A stretch of DNA of 64,000 nt from Tubulanus polymorphus (lineage: Eukaryota; Nemertea; Palaeonemertea; Tubulaniformes; Tubulanidae). Under the pieces are notes generated by a model. It ran no database searches, was not told where the DNA came from, and was given only the letters and a program-made list of their open reading frames with translations. Shown here in pieces: positions 61,568-64,000 of this stretch (positions are counted from its first letter, which is position 1; every line of letters begins with the position of its first letter). The stretch covers positions 3,548,001 to 3,612,000 of the forward strand of contig NC_134035.1 of the NCBI RefSeq assembly GCF_964204645.1. The letters are read 5' to 3'. A program made the position numbers and the translations under genes.

Positions 61568-62384
61568 CTAGAAAAAATGAACGAAAGAAAACATAATTAG
61601 ATATTGTATCGAAGAAGTCGTAGGCCCGTACGATTCACGGTCGGAACCAGGGACGAGTAATAAGGGTCTCGACAATTCAAATTTCCATAGGTAGAGGGGG
61701 GCAATTAATTGAAAAAAGGCATTGTGGGGTTTTACAAGGGTCTTATATAAGACACCTTATCCACTTTTGAATACGTTCGTATTGTGGCTAAGCAGATTTT
61801 CAACAAAACTGCCCCCTTTTTTCCCTTGGAAAGCACCTATTTCTGATGTACGACGACATCGTAACATCGACATAAACGTCTTAGAGTCACTGGGGCAGTC
61901 AAAATTTTTAGGGGGTTTAACAAGGTTGTCATAAAAGACCCCCCGGATACCGTCTTGATGATTCGTATCAATGCGTCAATATATACCATCAGATATTCGA
62001 ACAATGAAATGAAGACAATGGTATTTACGCCATAGATCGAGAGGAGATGCTTAGTGTATGAACGCGTGTGCGCGCGGGTTAGTTCTGGTCTATAATTGAT
62101 GAATAGAAATTACTCTGCGGATTCGTCTAATTGAACTCATAAACTAACAATTTCCTGTGTATGTCTGTGCGGAGCTGTACGATATCCTGTATTGTCGTCG
62201 GTCGTTGTCGCGCTAATTTGAACGTCGTGCGATGTGTACGAACGGCTACCGCTCGACGACGATCATTAGAAAATCCGGTTGCATTTTTAGTCATAGCTAT
62301 ATACACTTTTTGACGCCGTAAAAATCGTTACAATAATTCTTATATACACTGATACCTAGTATGCGATATTCAACGGGTTCTGTT

Positions 62385-62600
62385 TGAGTCGATGTGCACT
62401 ACGTCATCAATATTAGTGTTTCAAAATATCAATTACAATATTGTGAATTTTGGCGTTCATTTTGTATTCAGATATTTTTCATAACTCTGAAATTTTATTT
62501 TTGATAAATCTTAATGACTATTGAAAGGATGTGCACTACGTCATAAATGTATCGGAGCTAGACTGGTTGACGGTCAACTCAATACAATTATCGATAGTAA
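62385..62600 (-). repeat. Dispersed repeat family 'GACGTAGTGCACATC', second reversed copy
   Basis: In reverse complement the copy reads TTGACCGTCAACCAGTCTAG, GACGTAGTGCACATCC, about 130 AT-rich bases, then GATGACGTAGTGCACATCG. It is the clearest view of the two GTGCACATC boxes that bracket the 3' half of the family. Confidence 0.7.
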
Positions 62601-63628
62601 AATTCGGAATTTCTCGTTGAGAGGCCATCTATGGTATATCAAATTTGGCCGAAGGGGAATACCATTCTTGTTACTTAATCGACTCGAAACTGCTACCGAA
62701 ATATTGGAAAATATCGTCTAAAATCGTTTAGATTTTGAGTATTTGACTCAATAGACGGTATAGTAAGCGATGCCAAGGCGTGGCAAGTTGATATACAGGG
62801 TGAAACATCTAGTAAAGTAAGTACCAATTAATAAGCGAAAATTTCTATGAGATTTCAAATCGCGCATTCTAGCTATCGGTAATGGAAAACTTGATATTTG
62901 ATATATTTGAGGTATATACCGCACGATCATTGGCCGTCTAGACACCGAATGCATTACGTAACAAATTGATGCTGATTTCGCGTGACTATTTGATAAACTA
63001 TTTACATACTGACAACAACATCGAATTGTTTATATCTTGTCGCATTCCGCGCCGCTCCGTCGAACGAAGCGCCATAATACGCTTTCTTTCGTTCGTGAAT
63101 AAAACATATCTAAATTAATCGAAATGCTACGAATTGGTTAATACCTGAAATGGCTTTATTACCGGCGAAGCTTTCATTTCGTATTAGCGCAACGTTCGAT
63201 CACCACCCAGCACACGCTATATTTATATATATATATATATATGCAGCGCCGAAAAGGTTTACGGATTTATTTCGATTTAACGGCACATTTCCCATCCACC
63301 TCGGGCTACTTTTTTTCACGCGTGATCTCGCGCAGGCGGAATTTCGCCGGATTAGATTCGCGACACGACCGAAGAGCGAGTTACGTAAAATAACAACGAA
63401 AGGCCGCGCTGAAATTATCATATAGAGTAGAGTATAGGCTTAGATTCTCGACAAAAATTCTATAAAAGAATATGGCTTTGTTTACACCTAGCCTTCTTAT
63501 GTCGGCTACCCTCAGGCACACACCAGGTGCGCGTAGATACATGCGCAGGTTTTCCGCGAAAAACCCGGGCTAGAATGAAACAGGATTTCTGATTGGCTTA
63601 TAATGACATCATCCAAGCTGCGTACTCG

Positions 63629-63790
63629 GTCTAGTGTGGCAGGGTCTCGATGTCAATAGGTTCGAATCCCTGCCGACGGAGGATGGCCTTATCCCGCTGA
63701 GTTACTGAGGTCGCTTGGCCGCGTATGGTTTGTATGGCCGACTATCAGTCACGCCATCTAGTGTCGGAACCGAACTGAATTATCACCGTC
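63629..63790 (+). mobile_element. tRNA-headed SINE copy
   Basis: GGTCTAGTGTGGCAGGGTCT, a B box GGTTCGAATCCCT, then GGATGGCCTTATCCCGCTGA and CGCCATCTAGTGTCGG. It shares its head with 55408-55500. The A box is degenerate here because the segment between the two motifs is shortened, so this copy is probably inactive. Confidence 0.55.
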
Positions 63791-64000
63791 GAAACGGCGT
63801 AAAATGAACGGAAAATGACGTATCCGCGGGGTACATCGTCAGTATCGCATTCCATTTGCTGATAACGTTCAAAATTGAATTCGACTTCATTTCTCGCTCA
63901 CAAACGCAAAAAAAAGCGCATGGGAGAAACTCGAAGAAAAAGTAACGGGGCTATTCGAGCTAAGTAAAGAAAAAAGATGAGGAAGCGAAACAAATTAGGA

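Larger units (their letters stand above)
61570..64000 (-). other. Upstream intron or flank of the Wamide gene
   Basis: No exon or promoter is recognised. It contains a reversed dispersed repeat (62385-62600), a TACAGGGTG end at about 62797, a short TA run at about 63224-63242 and a tRNA-like SINE copy (63629-63790). Confidence 0.5.

Noticed and set aside
60521-61600. A 359-codon plus-strand ORF rich in RLPHMPVFHFRLS repeats
   Set aside because: It is the exact antisense of the Wamide exon. The repeated Trp-Gly-Lys-Arg and linker codons happen to have no stop on the other strand. It has no start context, signal or family match.

Overview
The window reads as animal nuclear DNA. Genes are split by introns with GT/AG borders, there is a secreted multi-copy neuropeptide precursor, and more than 90% of the bases are AT-rich non-coding DNA full of short inverted-repeat elements, minisatellites, microsatellites and tRNA-like SINE pieces. 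The neuropeptide type (tandem short peptides ending in Trp-Gly-Lys-Arg, closest in my knowledge to the molluscan WWamide/MIP group) suggests a lophotrochozoan such as a mollusc, annelid, nemertean or brachiopod. The phylum cannot be fixed from this sequence.

Left end, minus strand (1-10984): the 5' part of a RASEF orthologue (Ras and EF-hand domain protein, a large atypical Rab GTPase). Two shared coiled-coil exons lie at 225-371 and 1-76, and the gene runs out of the window, so the Rab GTPase domain is not seen. Upstream are two mutually exclusive first coding exons. One at 10539-10984 has a single EF-hand pair, as in the vertebrate protein. One at 3761-4893 has two EF-hand pairs and a long Ser-rich tail. 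Each has its own ATG preceded by an in-frame stop, and each ends in a donor of the same phase, so both fit the common acceptor at 371/372. This points to two promoters making proteins with different calcium-sensor heads. All four loops of the 3761-4893 exon carry Asp at position 12, whereas the other exon has the usual Glu.

Middle (about 10985-60610): about 50 kb in which I could support no protein gene or intact RNA gene. It holds several families of foldback or MITE-like elements, among them a family with GTCCGAAAA termini that carries a 65-70 bp minisatellite. It also has several tandem arrays (28 bp, about 50 bp, about 75 bp and 16 bp units), long AT microsatellites, and dispersed repeats including tRNA-headed SINEs.

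Right end, minus strand (60618-61567): the main coding exon of a Wamide neuropeptide precursor with a signal peptide and 13 amidated peptides separated by acidic spacers. A 5' UTR splice acceptor lies just upstream of the ATG and a strong donor overlaps the in-frame stop. The remaining 2.4 kb up to 64000 is its upstream intron or flank and contains more repeats.
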